Positions 11,027 to 20,448 of a stretch of DNA of 64,000 nt are shown here, piece after piece. A program made the translations under genes and the position numbers. Location: contig JAHDWL010000001.1 in NCBI GenBank assembly GCA_023384355.1, positions 219,985 to 283,984 on the forward strand, written 5' to 3'. The notes below the pieces were generated by a model, which saw nothing but the letters and a program-made list of their open reading frames with translations, was not told the DNA's origin and did not search any database. Origin of the DNA: Anaerolineae bacterium (lineage in GTDB: Bacteria > Chloroflexota > Anaerolineae > Promineifilales > Promineifilaceae). Numbering within the stretch: the first letter of the stretch is position 1; each line of letters starts with the position of its first letter.

Positions 11027-11221
11027 GTCGCCATATCCGGGGTGAATGCTGGTCATACAATATCGCTCCGGCCTCGTCCGTTCCGGGGCGGATCTTGTGA
11101 TTTATTGGTAGTGCCCACAATCTGTAACGGTAGCTACTCGGCAGATGCGACTGGTTTTGCTGTCGCGTTGACGCTATTGTTGGTTCATGTTCAGAGAATA
11201 AATGGGAACTATCCAAAACGA

Positions 11222-12184
11222 ATGCAAGCCGTCTCGACGCCAGTCCAACCGCTGATCGCCAATCCGTATATCGTAGGACGTCCCCTGACGGGGGAGATTT
11301 CGTCCCTCTATGTGGGGCGCGAGGATGTTTTTAGTTGGTTCCACGAGAACCTCGTAGGTGCGACGCGGCCGAACGCCCTTTTGCTTTACGGCCGCCGGCG
11401 AATCGGCAAGACGTCAACCCTTTACCAACTTGTTGACGGCGAGCGGGGACGCTATCTTCGGGAGAATTCGCAGCGACCGATCATCCCGATCTATGTCGAT
11501 TTGCAACGATTTGCCGGGCGGCCGACCGGGGAGTGGTTACGCCGGCTGTCGCGGGAAATTTGTAATCGGGCGAACGTCTCCTACACGGACTGTTCAATCC
11601 CGGATCACGTAATGGAAGAGGAATCGGCCTACACTGTCTTCGATCGCTGTCTGGACCAGCTGGAGCAATCCATCCCCTCGGGAAGCCTGCTTTTGCTGGC
11701 GCTGGACGAATTCGAACAGATACGGGCAGGAATCGACGCCGGCGCACTGGACCTTGAGATATTGCCGTTTCTACGCTCGCAAATCCAGCACCGTTCCCGT
11801 ATCGCGTTTGTGCTTTGCGGGTCTGGTGCACTTCTGGGTGAATTTTGGTGGCCCATCGTCGATCTGGCGGCCCGTTGCGAATTGACCGGGTTGGACCATG
11901 ACCAGACAGAGATACTCATCCGAACACCACTCGATGGCACACTCGACATTGAGCCCGAGGCAGTCGAACTGATATGGCAACACACCGGTGGCCATCCCTA
12001 CCTGATTCAGTCGATTTGTCACCGGTTGGTGGGTCAGGCCAACAGGAACCGGTCACGTGAGGCGATCTCACCGGACGATGTGATACACGTGATCGCGCTA
12101 ATGCAAGCCGAACCCCGCGCCAGTGACGTGAACCTCATCGGCGTGGATTACGAAGATTTGCCCAAGGAGGGCGCTCTCCCATGA
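11222..12184 (+). CDS. AAA/STAND-like ATPase, first of a tandem pair
   Basis: ATPase of 320 residues in the broad ORC/STAND (AAA_16-like) group. It begins with a short signature (NPYIVGRPL...LYVGRED), then Walker A GRRRIGKTS (residues ~57-65) and Walker B LLLALDEFEQ (~157-166). A sensor-like AFVLCGSG and an ORC-type tail HTGGHPYLIQSICHRL follow. No membrane segment or effector domain is attached. The start is set by the family signature; the frame stays open back to a GTG at 11042, 9 nt after the predicted transcript start, so a 380-residue form is possible. The stop overlaps the next start by 4 nt, so the two ATPases are translationally coupled. Its substrate is unknown; a sensor or regulator role with the second ATPase is inferred. 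Confidence 0.75.
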   Translation: MQAVSTPVQPLIANPYIVGRPLTGEISSLYVGREDVFSWFHENLVGATRPNALLLYGRRRIGKTSTLYQLVDGERGRYLRENSQRPIIPIYVDLQRFAGRPTGEWLRRLSREICNRANVSYTDCSIPDHVMEEESAYTVFDRCLDQLEQSIPSGSLLLLALDEFEQIRAGIDAGALDLEILPFLRSQIQHRSRIAFVLCGSGALLGEFWWPIVDLAARCELTGLDHDQTEILIRTPLDGTLDIEPEAVELIWQHTGGHPYLIQSICHRLVGQANRNRSREAISPDDVIHVIALMQAEPRASDVNLIGVDYEDLPKEGALP

Positions 12185-13800
12185 AAATGCCATATGTCGT
12201 CGGCCCACCCGTCCGTTTGCCGACTGATTTCTACGGCCGCGCCCGACAAACGCAACAGTTCTTCGAATCACTTGCCGGCCCCCAAGCCCAATGTGTGAGT
12301 ATCCTGGGGTTGCGACGAGCGGGAAAGACATCTTTTCTCCAATACATATCCCACCCGGAAGTCATGGCGACTTTTCTGCCGGACTCGCAGCGATATTTGA
12401 TGGTCTATGTCGATCTCTCGGCCTGCAAGACGTCGGGTGAATTCTATGCCCGTGTCTACCGGAAGCTGATCGGCGGGCTGCCTCGCGTGCCTGCGGGAAC
12501 AAACCGCTCTCCGGCCACGGCCGACGTCTATGATGTGGAATCCCTGTTGTACGAATTCGGAGATCGGCGGGTTGTGCTGATCATGGATGAATTTGATCAG
12601 CTGCGAACGGCCGACTACAACGATGATTTCATGTCCGAATTGCGTGCCCTGGCCGGCATATGGGATTTTGAGCTGTCCTATGTGACGGCCTCCTATTGGG
12701 ATCTGTATCGCCTCGGAAACTTCGTAGGTTTGCCGCCAACATCTCCGTTTTACAACATTTTTTATCCGTCACCGATCTATCTCTCTGGTCTCAGCCCCGC
12801 GGAGCTTGAAGACCTGGTCAGGACCCCCGCGCGCCGCGTCGGTGTTGTCGCTGATGATGAGGATGTTGCCTTTGTGCGCCAGCAGGCGGGTACGCTGCCT
12901 TTTTACGTGCAAGTCACTGCCGCGGCCTGGTTGGGCTATAAGGCTGAAGGAAGGCGTCCTGACGTGAACGAAATTGCAGGACGGCTTGTTTCCGAGCTTG
13001 GGCCGTATTTTGAGCAATGGTGGCGGAATTTTGACGACATAGAGCGCGATGTGGTGACGGCTGTAGTTCAGGATAAACCGGTCAGCAGGTTGCCCTACGC
13101 GGAGCCTGAAATTAAGAAGACAGCCCGGAGACTGATTAACTATGGCGTGATCGCGGCCGCCGGCGACCATCTGTGGAGTGATAGTGCGTTGTTCGGCCGC
13201 TGGCTGAATGAGTTCAGCGGCCAGGCCAAGCGCATCCATGTTAGAAATCAGGCTGCCGTTGTGGCCAGGAACGGCTCGGCAGCAGGGCAGACAGTCAATG
13301 CCGTCGCGGAGAAGACACTGCAGATTGTGGAGGAAGTAGGCCGCCAGTTTGAGCGGCTCCCGGCGATTTACGCGCCCAAGAGCGATGAGGCGCTTCGTTC
13401 GCACCTGGAGATGGCTTTACAATCTGGGCTGGCAGGATCAGCGACGGGGGCTGCGCTGGTGGTGAACGGCAGAACGGGGCTTATAGCGCGTGTAGGTGGT
13501 CAGGATGTCGTCACGATAGAGACGACATCCTGGATGGGACAGAAGATGCTCATGCGCTGTGTCGATCGGCTTGTGAGTAGCTGGGCCGGCATTGGCCCGC
13601 GCGCGGCAATCGTGATCTTCGTGCGAAACGCTGAATTTTCCATTGCGGTCGATGCCGTGAATCAGCTGATGCCCCAACATTCCTGCTATCTGGGATTTGC
13701 CGGGCGGCAGGGGGGACGGCTTGACTTCCGTTTTCACAAGGAAGGGGATCCGCAAAGCGAGATTCTCCTTTCAGTGCTGCTATTTCATCTGCCTGGTTAA
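12181..13800 (+). CDS. AAA/STAND-like ATPase with C-terminal degenerate nuclease-like domain
   Basis: 539 residues. The N-terminal signature PYVVGPPV...FYGRARQ parallels the upstream gene, so the two are paralogues. Walker A is GLRRAGKTS (residues 43-51) and Walker B VVLIMDEFDQ (131-140). Residues ~285-345 look like a winged helix (DIERDVVTAVVQ...RLINYGVIAA). Residues ~400-539 follow the plan of a widespread PD-(D/E)XK-type domain (pattern GKTDILIR...IAECKFW...AALLIFNR...LLFHLP as I recall it). Here the key positions read RTGLIAR (431-437) and IETTSW (446-451), so the catalytic Asp and Lys appear lost. It would bind rather than cut nucleic acid (inference). The gene converges on the DUF2779 nuclease with a 21-nt overlap. 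Confidence 0.75.
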   Translation: MKMPYVVGPPVRLPTDFYGRARQTQQFFESLAGPQAQCVSILGLRRAGKTSFLQYISHPEVMATFLPDSQRYLMVYVDLSACKTSGEFYARVYRKLIGGLPRVPAGTNRSPATADVYDVESLLYEFGDRRVVLIMDEFDQLRTADYNDDFMSELRALAGIWDFELSYVTASYWDLYRLGNFVGLPPTSPFYNIFYPSPIYLSGLSPAELEDLVRTPARRVGVVADDEDVAFVRQQAGTLPFYVQVTAAAWLGYKAEGRRPDVNEIAGRLVSELGPYFEQWWRNFDDIERDVVTAVVQDKPVSRLPYAEPEIKKTARRLINYGVIAAAGDHLWSDSALFGRWLNEFSGQAKRIHVRNQAAVVARNGSAAGQTVNAVAEKTLQIVEEVGRQFERLPAIYAPKSDEALRSHLEMALQSGLAGSATGAALVVNGRTGLIARVGGQDVVTIETTSWMGQKMLMRCVDRLVSSWAGIGPRAAIVIFVRNAEFSIAVDAVNQLMPQHSCYLGFAGRQGGRLDFRFHKEGDPQSEILLSVLLFHLPG

Positions 13801-15630
13801 TTCTTGCCAGTGTAACCAGACCATGACCATGGCCAGCGTATCCAGCTCGCAGTATTGGAGCAGAAGCGCGCGCCAGCGTTCGGCTTCCAGGGTGGCATTG
13901 GCTGCGGTTCGTTCCATCATCTGGTAATAGGCCGCGATCGCGCCAAGACCCTCAATGACGGATATATCCCGTCCGCCGATCGTGACAGAATGCAAGGCTC
14001 GATATGGGCTGACCAGCGCTTCCTCATCCTCGCGCAGATATTGGGGAAAGCGAGCGCGAATGCCCGGGTTGGTTTGCCAGATGGCATCGGCCACTACCTT
14101 GAGCGATGTGCGTCCGCTCATGTGCGGATGGAAATAATGCTTAAGGGTGATCTGGTTCAGGTCGATGATGCGGCCGCTATCCAGCAGTCGCCCGACCCAA
14201 ACTGCCAATTCGGAACCTTCCCCCTCACGTTCGCTCAGTTGGGCCTGGATCTGTCGCAAGACGGACGCCTCGTGAGTTGCCCAGACCAATATCGAACCCG
14301 TGTCGCCAACCTGACGGCGGAGCGCGCCAACGAAGTGGGCGTGAGGATAGTCATCGCCTGACTGGAGCCATGCGCTGCCCCTCGCTGGCGCACCGGGATG
14401 GCTGACGGTATGGCAACTCCATTGAAAAGCGAGCGTATCATAGGGTCGCATCCCCCGGTAATGAGGGATTGCCGGCGTGCAGGTTTCAAAGTCGACGAAG
14501 TGTAGCGGGTACGTAAACGAATCCAGCGCCGTGCCCAGTTCGTCGCTTGCCCATTCCCGGTTGGATCGCGTGTACTGGATTTGAGTACGTTGCCGCCGGG
14601 CGCGTTCACCGGTTGTCCCATCCTTGCGGGCGAGTTCTTTTTCCGGCAGATCCAGCAGGCCGGCTTTGCCCTGGGCGATGAGGTTGTCGGCGAGGCGTTC
14701 CTTTCGGCCGCCGGCCTCACTGACGTAGTATAGATCGAGGATATGGGGCTTCACGTCGGCCAGTTCGCCCCAGCACTCGTGAAACCCGCGTAATTCCCCA
14801 TCGGTGACGCGATATTCGCAATTCCGGCAAGCGGTAGAGAGAGGGGTTTTCACGCGTTTTAGCGCGGGGATCAGGCTATTCACGTAGACCTCTGACTGTC
14901 GCCGCACTTCGGGTAAGAGATCCTCGACCTCAGCGGCGACATTCACCCGCACGAGGAGCGGGTTCCGGCGGATTTCACGCGGGTCTTCGACGTATTCCGA
15001 TGCGGGGATGAGAGTCTCTTCAGACCGGTGGTGATGTGAGCGCATCGCGAAGCGCCGGTGCAGGCCATCGATCCGGCAGGGCCGGCTTGTGTCGGGCATC
15101 AACAGATAAGGGACAATCGTGGCACGGGGAAACACATCTTGCAGGATGCTGGTCTGGTAAGTCACATCTTCAAGGTAAGGCTGCCATTTTGAGATTATTC
15201 CATCCGGTGGTCGTGATGTACGAAACAGGTTTGGTTTACCTTGTTGGATTCGTTCATCATTTTCCTGCCGGTTGAAGCTCGCGGCCTTGACCTCTATCAG
15301 CTCAAATATGTCGCCGCGACGCACGAGGATGTCGACCCTGGCCATTTTGTTACCACTGATGAAGGTGGCTTCGAAGAGCGTGCAGTTATCGGTCAGGGCT
15401 TCCATCGTCTCCCAGGCGGCCGATTCCACATCCTTGTGATAGCCCACCCAGCGCCCGTCAGGGTAGAACGTCCGCGCCAGCGCTTCGACCAGGTAACCCT
15501 GATCGGCCAGAAGGGAGAGTTGCTCATCCGCATCGGCCAGTGTCGGGTAGCCGCACTTGCGGTAATATAATTTTGTCGGGCATGTCTGCGCGACCTTGAA
15601 ATCTGATTTGGTCAAATAATAGTCATGCAT
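13780..15630 (-). CDS. DUF2779 protein: Cas4-like PD-(D/E)XK plus DnaQ-like exonuclease
   Basis: 616 residues with two nuclease-like halves. The N-terminal half resembles Cas4/RecB-type nucleases: KLYYRKC near the start, then D100 in MARVDILV and E113-V-K115 in LIEVKAAS form a complete D...ExK site. C17 with C268, C271 and C286 (CRNCEY...HEC) could hold a 4Fe-4S cluster as in Cas4. The C-terminal half carries a DEDD-type exonuclease: D380-F-E382 (HFVDFETC), later HEASVL and IIDLNQITLKHYF, and a last Asp in YCELDTLAMV. Both halves look catalytically intact. No cas1, cas2 or repeat array is nearby. It starts at an ATG with little Shine-Dalgarno. Its stop lies inside the end of the second ATPase gene. 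A role in DNA repair or defence is inference. Confidence 0.82.
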   Translation of the reverse strand: MHDYYLTKSDFKVAQTCPTKLYYRKCGYPTLADADEQLSLLADQGYLVEALARTFYPDGRWVGYHKDVESAAWETMEALTDNCTLFEATFISGNKMARVDILVRRGDIFELIEVKAASFNRQENDERIQQGKPNLFRTSRPPDGIISKWQPYLEDVTYQTSILQDVFPRATIVPYLLMPDTSRPCRIDGLHRRFAMRSHHHRSEETLIPASEYVEDPREIRRNPLLVRVNVAAEVEDLLPEVRRQSEVYVNSLIPALKRVKTPLSTACRNCEYRVTDGELRGFHECWGELADVKPHILDLYYVSEAGGRKERLADNLIAQGKAGLLDLPEKELARKDGTTGERARRQRTQIQYTRSNREWASDELGTALDSFTYPLHFVDFETCTPAIPHYRGMRPYDTLAFQWSCHTVSHPGAPARGSAWLQSGDDYPHAHFVGALRRQVGDTGSILVWATHEASVLRQIQAQLSEREGEGSELAVWVGRLLDSGRIIDLNQITLKHYFHPHMSGRTSLKVVADAIWQTNPGIRARFPQYLREDEEALVSPYRALHSVTIGGRDISVIEGLGAIAAYYQMMERTAANATLEAERWRALLLQYCELDTLAMVMVWLHWQELTRQMK

Positions 15631-15834
15631 ACAGGTTTAGAATTGACCGGCCGGTGATTGGGCTGGCGACGTCGGGCAATTCTAGCTCACCGTCCGGGTC
15701 TGCCAAGTCAGGAAGCGGCCGATGGCCCGGCCCGTAAGCGTCGGCCTGCTGGGCTCACATGGGTGGATTGGGCTGAAGGGCGTAAAAAGGGTAAGATACC
15801 CGTTGGATATTATCGTCTGCCTTGAACAGGATAC

Positions 15835-16617
15835 ATGAGTTCACCCTACAGCATCTCCGCTTTCTTCCCGGCCTATAACGATGCCGGAACCATCAGCAGC
15901 ATGGTAATCACCGTGTTGCTGACCTTGCGCGAATTGACCGATGATTACGAGGTCATTGTCGTGAACGACGGCAGCCAGGACCACACCGCGCTTATTCTTG
16001 ATGAACTGGCGCGCATCTACCCCAATGAGGTCAGGATCATCCATCACCCGCAGAATCGTGGCTATGGCGGCGCGTTACGCACGGGATTCTATAGCTCCAC
16101 CAAGGATTGGGTCTTCTATACCGATGGGGACGCCCAATATGATCCGCGCGAGCTGAAAAACCTGGCCGCTCTCGTGAGCGATGACGTTGATTTCATCAAT
16201 GGATGGAAGATTGAGCGCCAGGATCCGCTGCACCGGATCATTATCGGTCGCATCTATCAATACACGATCAAAATCGCTTTTGGTCTCAAACTGAAAGATG
16301 TCGATTGCGATTTCCGGCTGATGCGCAAGGAAGTATTTGAGGAATTAAACCTGACGAGCGACAGCGGCGTCATATGCGTTGAGTTGATGAAAAAGGTACA
16401 GGATGCCGGTTTTCGCCTGACCGAGACGCCTGTCCACCATTTTCACCGCGCCTATGGGAAATCCCAGTTCTTTCGCTTCCGGCGACTCGCCCAGGTCGCG
16501 CGCGACCTGACCAGGTTATGGTATCGTCTCGTGTGGCGTAAGGAGGACGAGACGACGGTGAATACAAACGCGGCCATCCAGACCGAAAACCAACCCTATG
16601 CCGACGGTTCCAACTAA
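15835..16617 (+). CDS. Glycosyltransferase family 2, DPM1/polyprenol-phosphate type
   Basis: Inverting GT-A enzyme of 260 residues. FFPAYNDAGTI, VIVVNDGSQDHT, NRGYGGALRTGF and YTDGDAQYDP (DxD-type metal site) match dolichol- or undecaprenyl-phosphate mannosyl/glucosyltransferases, followed by DVDCDFRLMRKEVF and a C-terminal QFFRFRRL amphipathic stretch but no transmembrane helices. It likely charges a polyprenyl phosphate with a hexose on the inner membrane face, which GtrA-like and GT-C proteins can then use. First gene after the island; its 3' end overlaps the following SDR by 20 nt. A weak promoter (TTGGGC, 18 nt, TAAGAT at 15768-15797) lies upstream. Confidence 0.9.
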   Translation: MSSPYSISAFFPAYNDAGTISSMVITVLLTLRELTDDYEVIVVNDGSQDHTALILDELARIYPNEVRIIHHPQNRGYGGALRTGFYSSTKDWVFYTDGDAQYDPRELKNLAALVSDDVDFINGWKIERQDPLHRIIIGRIYQYTIKIAFGLKLKDVDCDFRLMRKEVFEELNLTSDSGVICVELMKKVQDAGFRLTETPVHHFHRAYGKSQFFRFRRLAQVARDLTRLWYRLVWRKEDETTVNTNAAIQTENQPYADGSN

Positions 16618-17605
16618 CCACCATCCGTTTTTCCGCGGCAAACACGTGTTGATCACCGGCGGGTTGGGCTTCATCGGCTCCAACCTGGCCCATCGCCTGT
16701 TGGGACTAGGCGCGGACGTGTTGATTCTGGATTCGCTGATTCCCGAATACGGCGGGAACGTTTTCAATGTTCATTCCATCGAAGATCGCTTGCGGATCAA
16801 TATCGCCGATATGCGCGACGAGCACGGCTTGCGCTATCTCGTTCAGGGACAGGACCTGATCTTCAACCTTGCCGGCCAGGTCAGCCACACCGACAGTATG
16901 ACCGATCCTTACACGGACCTGGAGATCAACGCCCGCAGCCAACTGTCACTGCTGGAAGCGTGTCGACATGGCAATCCTACGGCCAAGATTATATTCGCCA
17001 GCACCCGCCAGATCTACGGCCGCCCGGAATATCTGCCCGTCGATGAGCGCCATCCCCTGCAACCGACGGACGTAAACGGCATCAACAAGCTGGCCGGGGA
17101 GTGGTATCACATCGTCTACAACAACGTCTATGACTTGCGCACGGTGTCGCTGCGATTGACGAACACATTCGGCCCGCGCATGCGCATTCGTGACGCTCGC
17201 CAGACTTTCATTGGTTGGTGGTTCCGCCAACTGCTGGAAGGACAGACATTGAAAATCTACGGTGACGGGCTGCAAGTGCGTGACTTCAATTACATCGATG
17301 ATGTGATCGAAGCGCTGCTGATGGTAGCGGCAAACGAGGCGGCCGATGGTCATATATATAACCTGGGCAGCGACGACCCGATCAATCTGATGAACCTGGC
17401 CCAGCTGATGATCGAGGTCAACGGCGGGGGCGAGTTCGAGTTGATCCCCTTCCCCGACGATCGCAAGCGCATCGACATCGGCGACTATTATGGTGATTAT
17501 CGCAAGATACGGAGCAAGTTGGGCTGGCGGCCGATGGTTGGCCTGCGCGAGGGTTTGACGCGCACGATGGATTATTTCCGCGCTAACCTTGAGCATTACA
17601 TATAA
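16598..17605 (+). CDS. NAD-dependent epimerase/dehydratase lacking the usual catalytic Tyr
   Basis: Extended SDR of 335 residues for a nucleotide sugar. The NAD-binding [27 protein letters not shown], the strand [11 protein letters not shown] and [11 protein letters not shown] are normal. The YxxxK position reads N160-G-I-N-K164 ([11 protein letters not shown]), so the general-base Tyr is Asn while Lys is kept. The protein is otherwise well preserved and lies in an operon, which argues for a changed mechanism rather than decay. The product cannot be named. The start overlaps the GT2 gene by 20 nt; the DegT gene follows 5 nt later. Confidence 0.85.
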   Translation: MPTVPTNHHPFFRGKHVLITGGLGFIGSNLAHRLLGLGADVLILDSLIPEYGGNVFNVHSIEDRLRINIADMRDEHGLRYLVQGQDLIFNLAGQVSHTDSMTDPYTDLEINARSQLSLLEACRHGNPTAKIIFASTRQIYGRPEYLPVDERHPLQPTDVNGINKLAGEWYHIVYNNVYDLRTVSLRLTNTFGPRMRIRDARQTFIGWWFRQLLEGQTLKIYGDGLQVRDFNYIDDVIEALLMVAANEAADGHIYNLGSDDPINLMNLAQLMIEVNGGGEFELIPFPDDRKRIDIGDYYGDYRKIRSKLGWRPMVGLREGLTRTMDYFRANLEHYI

Positions 17606-17610
17606 GCCAT

Positions 17611-18726
17611 ATGGCGAACCCTGAACCAATCCCGTTCGTAGACCTGAAAGCGGCTTACCGTCGCTTGCAACCGGAGATTGATGCGGCCGTGAGTGAGGCG
17701 CTGGCTGGCGGCTGGTACATTCTCGGCATCCATGTCAGCGCATTTGAGGCGGCCTTCGCTGAATATCTCGGCCTCGATCATGCCATCGGCGTCGCTTCGG
17801 GGACGGATGCCGTGTTGCTGGCTTTACGGGCATGCGGCGTTGGGCCGGGGGACGAGGTGATCACCGTCAGCCACACCGCTGTGGCAACGGTCGCCGCCGT
17901 CGAACTGTGCGGCGCGACGCCGCGACTGGTCGACATCGATCCGCACACGTTCACGCTCGATCCGGCCGGGCTTGAAGCGGCTATTTCAGAGCGAACAAGA
18001 GCTATTCTGCCGGTTCATTTGTACGGTTGTCCGGCCGATATGGACCCGATACTGGCCATTGCCCGGCGGCATTCCTTGCCGGTCATCGAGGACTGCGCCC
18101 AGGCGCACGGTGCGCGTTACCGGGGACGAATGGTGGGGACGATGGGCGACGCGGCCGCGTTCAGTTTCTACCCGACCAAAAATCTGGGGGCGATGGGCGA
18201 TGGCGGCGCGGTGGCGACAAACCGGCCCGAAATCGCCGACCGACTGCGACTGTTGCGGCAATACGGCTGGCGGGAACGATATATCAGCGACATCCCCGGT
18301 TATAACAGCCGGCTTGATGAATTACAGGCGGCAATTCTGGCTGTGCGCCTGCGCCATTTGGACGAGGAGAACGAGGCGCGGCGACGACTGGCGGCGATCT
18401 ATGATGCCGGATTGGCGGGGCTGCCGCTTGTCAGACCGGTCGTCGGAGAGGAGAACCGCCACGTTTATCATCTATACGCCATTCAATTAGAGGACCGGGA
18501 CAAGCTGAAATCTTATCTGCACGCGCGTGGCATCAGCACAGCCATTCATTATCCTGTGCCCGTGCACCTGCAGCCGGCTTATATCCGCCTGGGTTATGGC
18601 GAGAAGAGCCTTCCGATCACCGAACACGCTGCTCGCACGACCCTGTCTCTGCCGATGTATCCTGATCTGGATGCGGGTATGGTTGAGGCAGTGGTGGAAG
18701 CTATTGCCGAGTTTTTCGGCTCGTGA
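17611..18726 (+). CDS. DegT/DnrJ/EryC1/StrS sugar aminotransferase
   Basis: PLP-dependent aminotransferase of 371 residues that transaminates a keto-sugar nucleotide. PFVDLKAAY at the start, [13 protein letters not shown] (phosphate-binding loop), [10 protein letters not shown] (Asp pairing the pyridine N) and [14 protein letters not shown] with the Schiff-base K190 are all present. The C-terminal substrate loop around [16 protein letters not shown] is typical. With the SDR 5 nt upstream it may convert a 3- or 4-keto sugar into an amino sugar for the surface polymer (inference). Start ATG fits the family N-terminus. Confidence 0.94.
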   Translation: MANPEPIPFVDLKAAYRRLQPEIDAAVSEALAGGWYILGIHVSAFEAAFAEYLGLDHAIGVASGTDAVLLALRACGVGPGDEVITVSHTAVATVAAVELCGATPRLVDIDPHTFTLDPAGLEAAISERTRAILPVHLYGCPADMDPILAIARRHSLPVIEDCAQAHGARYRGRMVGTMGDAAAFSFYPTKNLGAMGDGGAVATNRPEIADRLRLLRQYGWRERYISDIPGYNSRLDELQAAILAVRLRHLDEENEARRRLAAIYDAGLAGLPLVRPVVGEENRHVYHLYAIQLEDRDKLKSYLHARGISTAIHYPVPVHLQPAYIRLGYGEKSLPITEHAARTTLSLPMYPDLDAGMVEAVVEAIAEFFGS

Positions 18727-18783
18727 GAGATGTTGACCGCGACCTTATATTCGTCGCGCTTGTAGACCAGTCGCAAAACTGCC

Positions 18784-19221
18784 ATGACCGTCACACTGGC
18801 CGATATCCGCCGCTTTCTGGTCGACTTCTTTAGCGATGAAGAGTTGACCGGCTTTTGCTTTGACCGCTTTCACGAGGTCTATCAGAACTTCACGACCGAT
18901 ATGACCGTCGGCCGCAAGGCGCTGCAACTGGTTGATTATTGCCAACGCCGTGACCTCATTCCCGCGCTGCTGGCGGCGCTCAGAACGGAGAGGCCAGAAC
19001 CCTACCGGCGCGTGTTCGGCGGCGAAACAAAGCCGACAGTGCAACGGGTCAACCTCAACGAGGCCACCGTGGAGGAGATGATGAACTTGCCGGGCATCGG
19101 CCAGGCGCTGGCGGCGGCAATAGTGGCGGCGCGGCCGTTTTCAGCGGTGGATGAGCTGACGCGAATACCGGGTATCGGTCCCAAACGCCTGACTGCCATG
19201 CGAGACTGGTGCAACGTCTAG
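18784..19221 (+). CDS. Effector-associated-type domain fused to ComEA-like helix-hairpin-helix
   Basis: 145-residue cytosolic protein. Residues ~5-70 (LADIRRFLVDFFSDEELTGF...ALQLVDYCQRRDLIPALLAAL) fit the small all-helical effector-associated or death-like adaptor domains that sit beside caspase-like, TIR and NTPase effectors in bacterial conflict systems. Residues ~88-143 hold two HhH motifs, NLPGIGQALAAAI and RIPGIGPKRLTAM, of the ComEA/PolX DNA-binding kind. The combination suggests a DNA-binding adaptor (inference). No effector lies directly beside it; neighbours are a sugar aminotransferase and GDP-mannose dehydratase. The start ATG has no clear Shine-Dalgarno and is 57 nt after the previous stop. 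Confidence 0.7.
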   Translation: MTVTLADIRRFLVDFFSDEELTGFCFDRFHEVYQNFTTDMTVGRKALQLVDYCQRRDLIPALLAALRTERPEPYRRVFGGETKPTVQRVNLNEATVEEMMNLPGIGQALAAAIVAARPFSAVDELTRIPGIGPKRLTAMRDWCNV

Positions 19222-19354
19222 AGCGCGATTCACAAGCCCCATCGGGGAGACCTGGAACAGACGACTAGTGGGCGCGTTTCCACCGATTGGTATCCGGCCC
19301 ATCTTATCTGCGCATAGTCATCACGCAACGATTTTCTCTCTGCTACGGTTAGGA

Positions 19355-19360
19355 TATACT
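19355..19360 (+). promoter_or_regulatory. Possible -10 box upstream of GDP-mannose dehydratase gene
   Basis: TATACT with a weak TTTTCT at the -35 distance (19332-19337, 17-nt spacer), 44 nt before the ATG. It lies in a relatively AT-rich stretch after the HhH gene. Confidence 0.4.
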
Positions 19361-19362
19361 AG

Positions 19363-20379
<1,017 letters not shown>

Positions 20380-20448
20380 GACTGGGTTTACAGGTCGCAG
20401 CCGTATGAGGACAGGTTCGCAGACTTTAGCTTGTTAGAGGAAGGATTC

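Noticed and set aside
11042..11221. Upstream extension of the first ATPase taken as coding
   Set aside because: The family signature starts right after the ATG at 11222; the extension has no known wording. Kept as an open question in the findings.
15638..15685. TAGAATTG ... CAATTCTA inverted repeat upstream of the nuclease gene
   Set aside because: Only 8 bp with a 32-nt gap, easily found by chance; no promoter box sits with it.
15789..15801. GGGTA-AGA-TACCC dyad near the GT2 promoter
   Set aside because: Five-bp arms are too short to call an operator without further copies.
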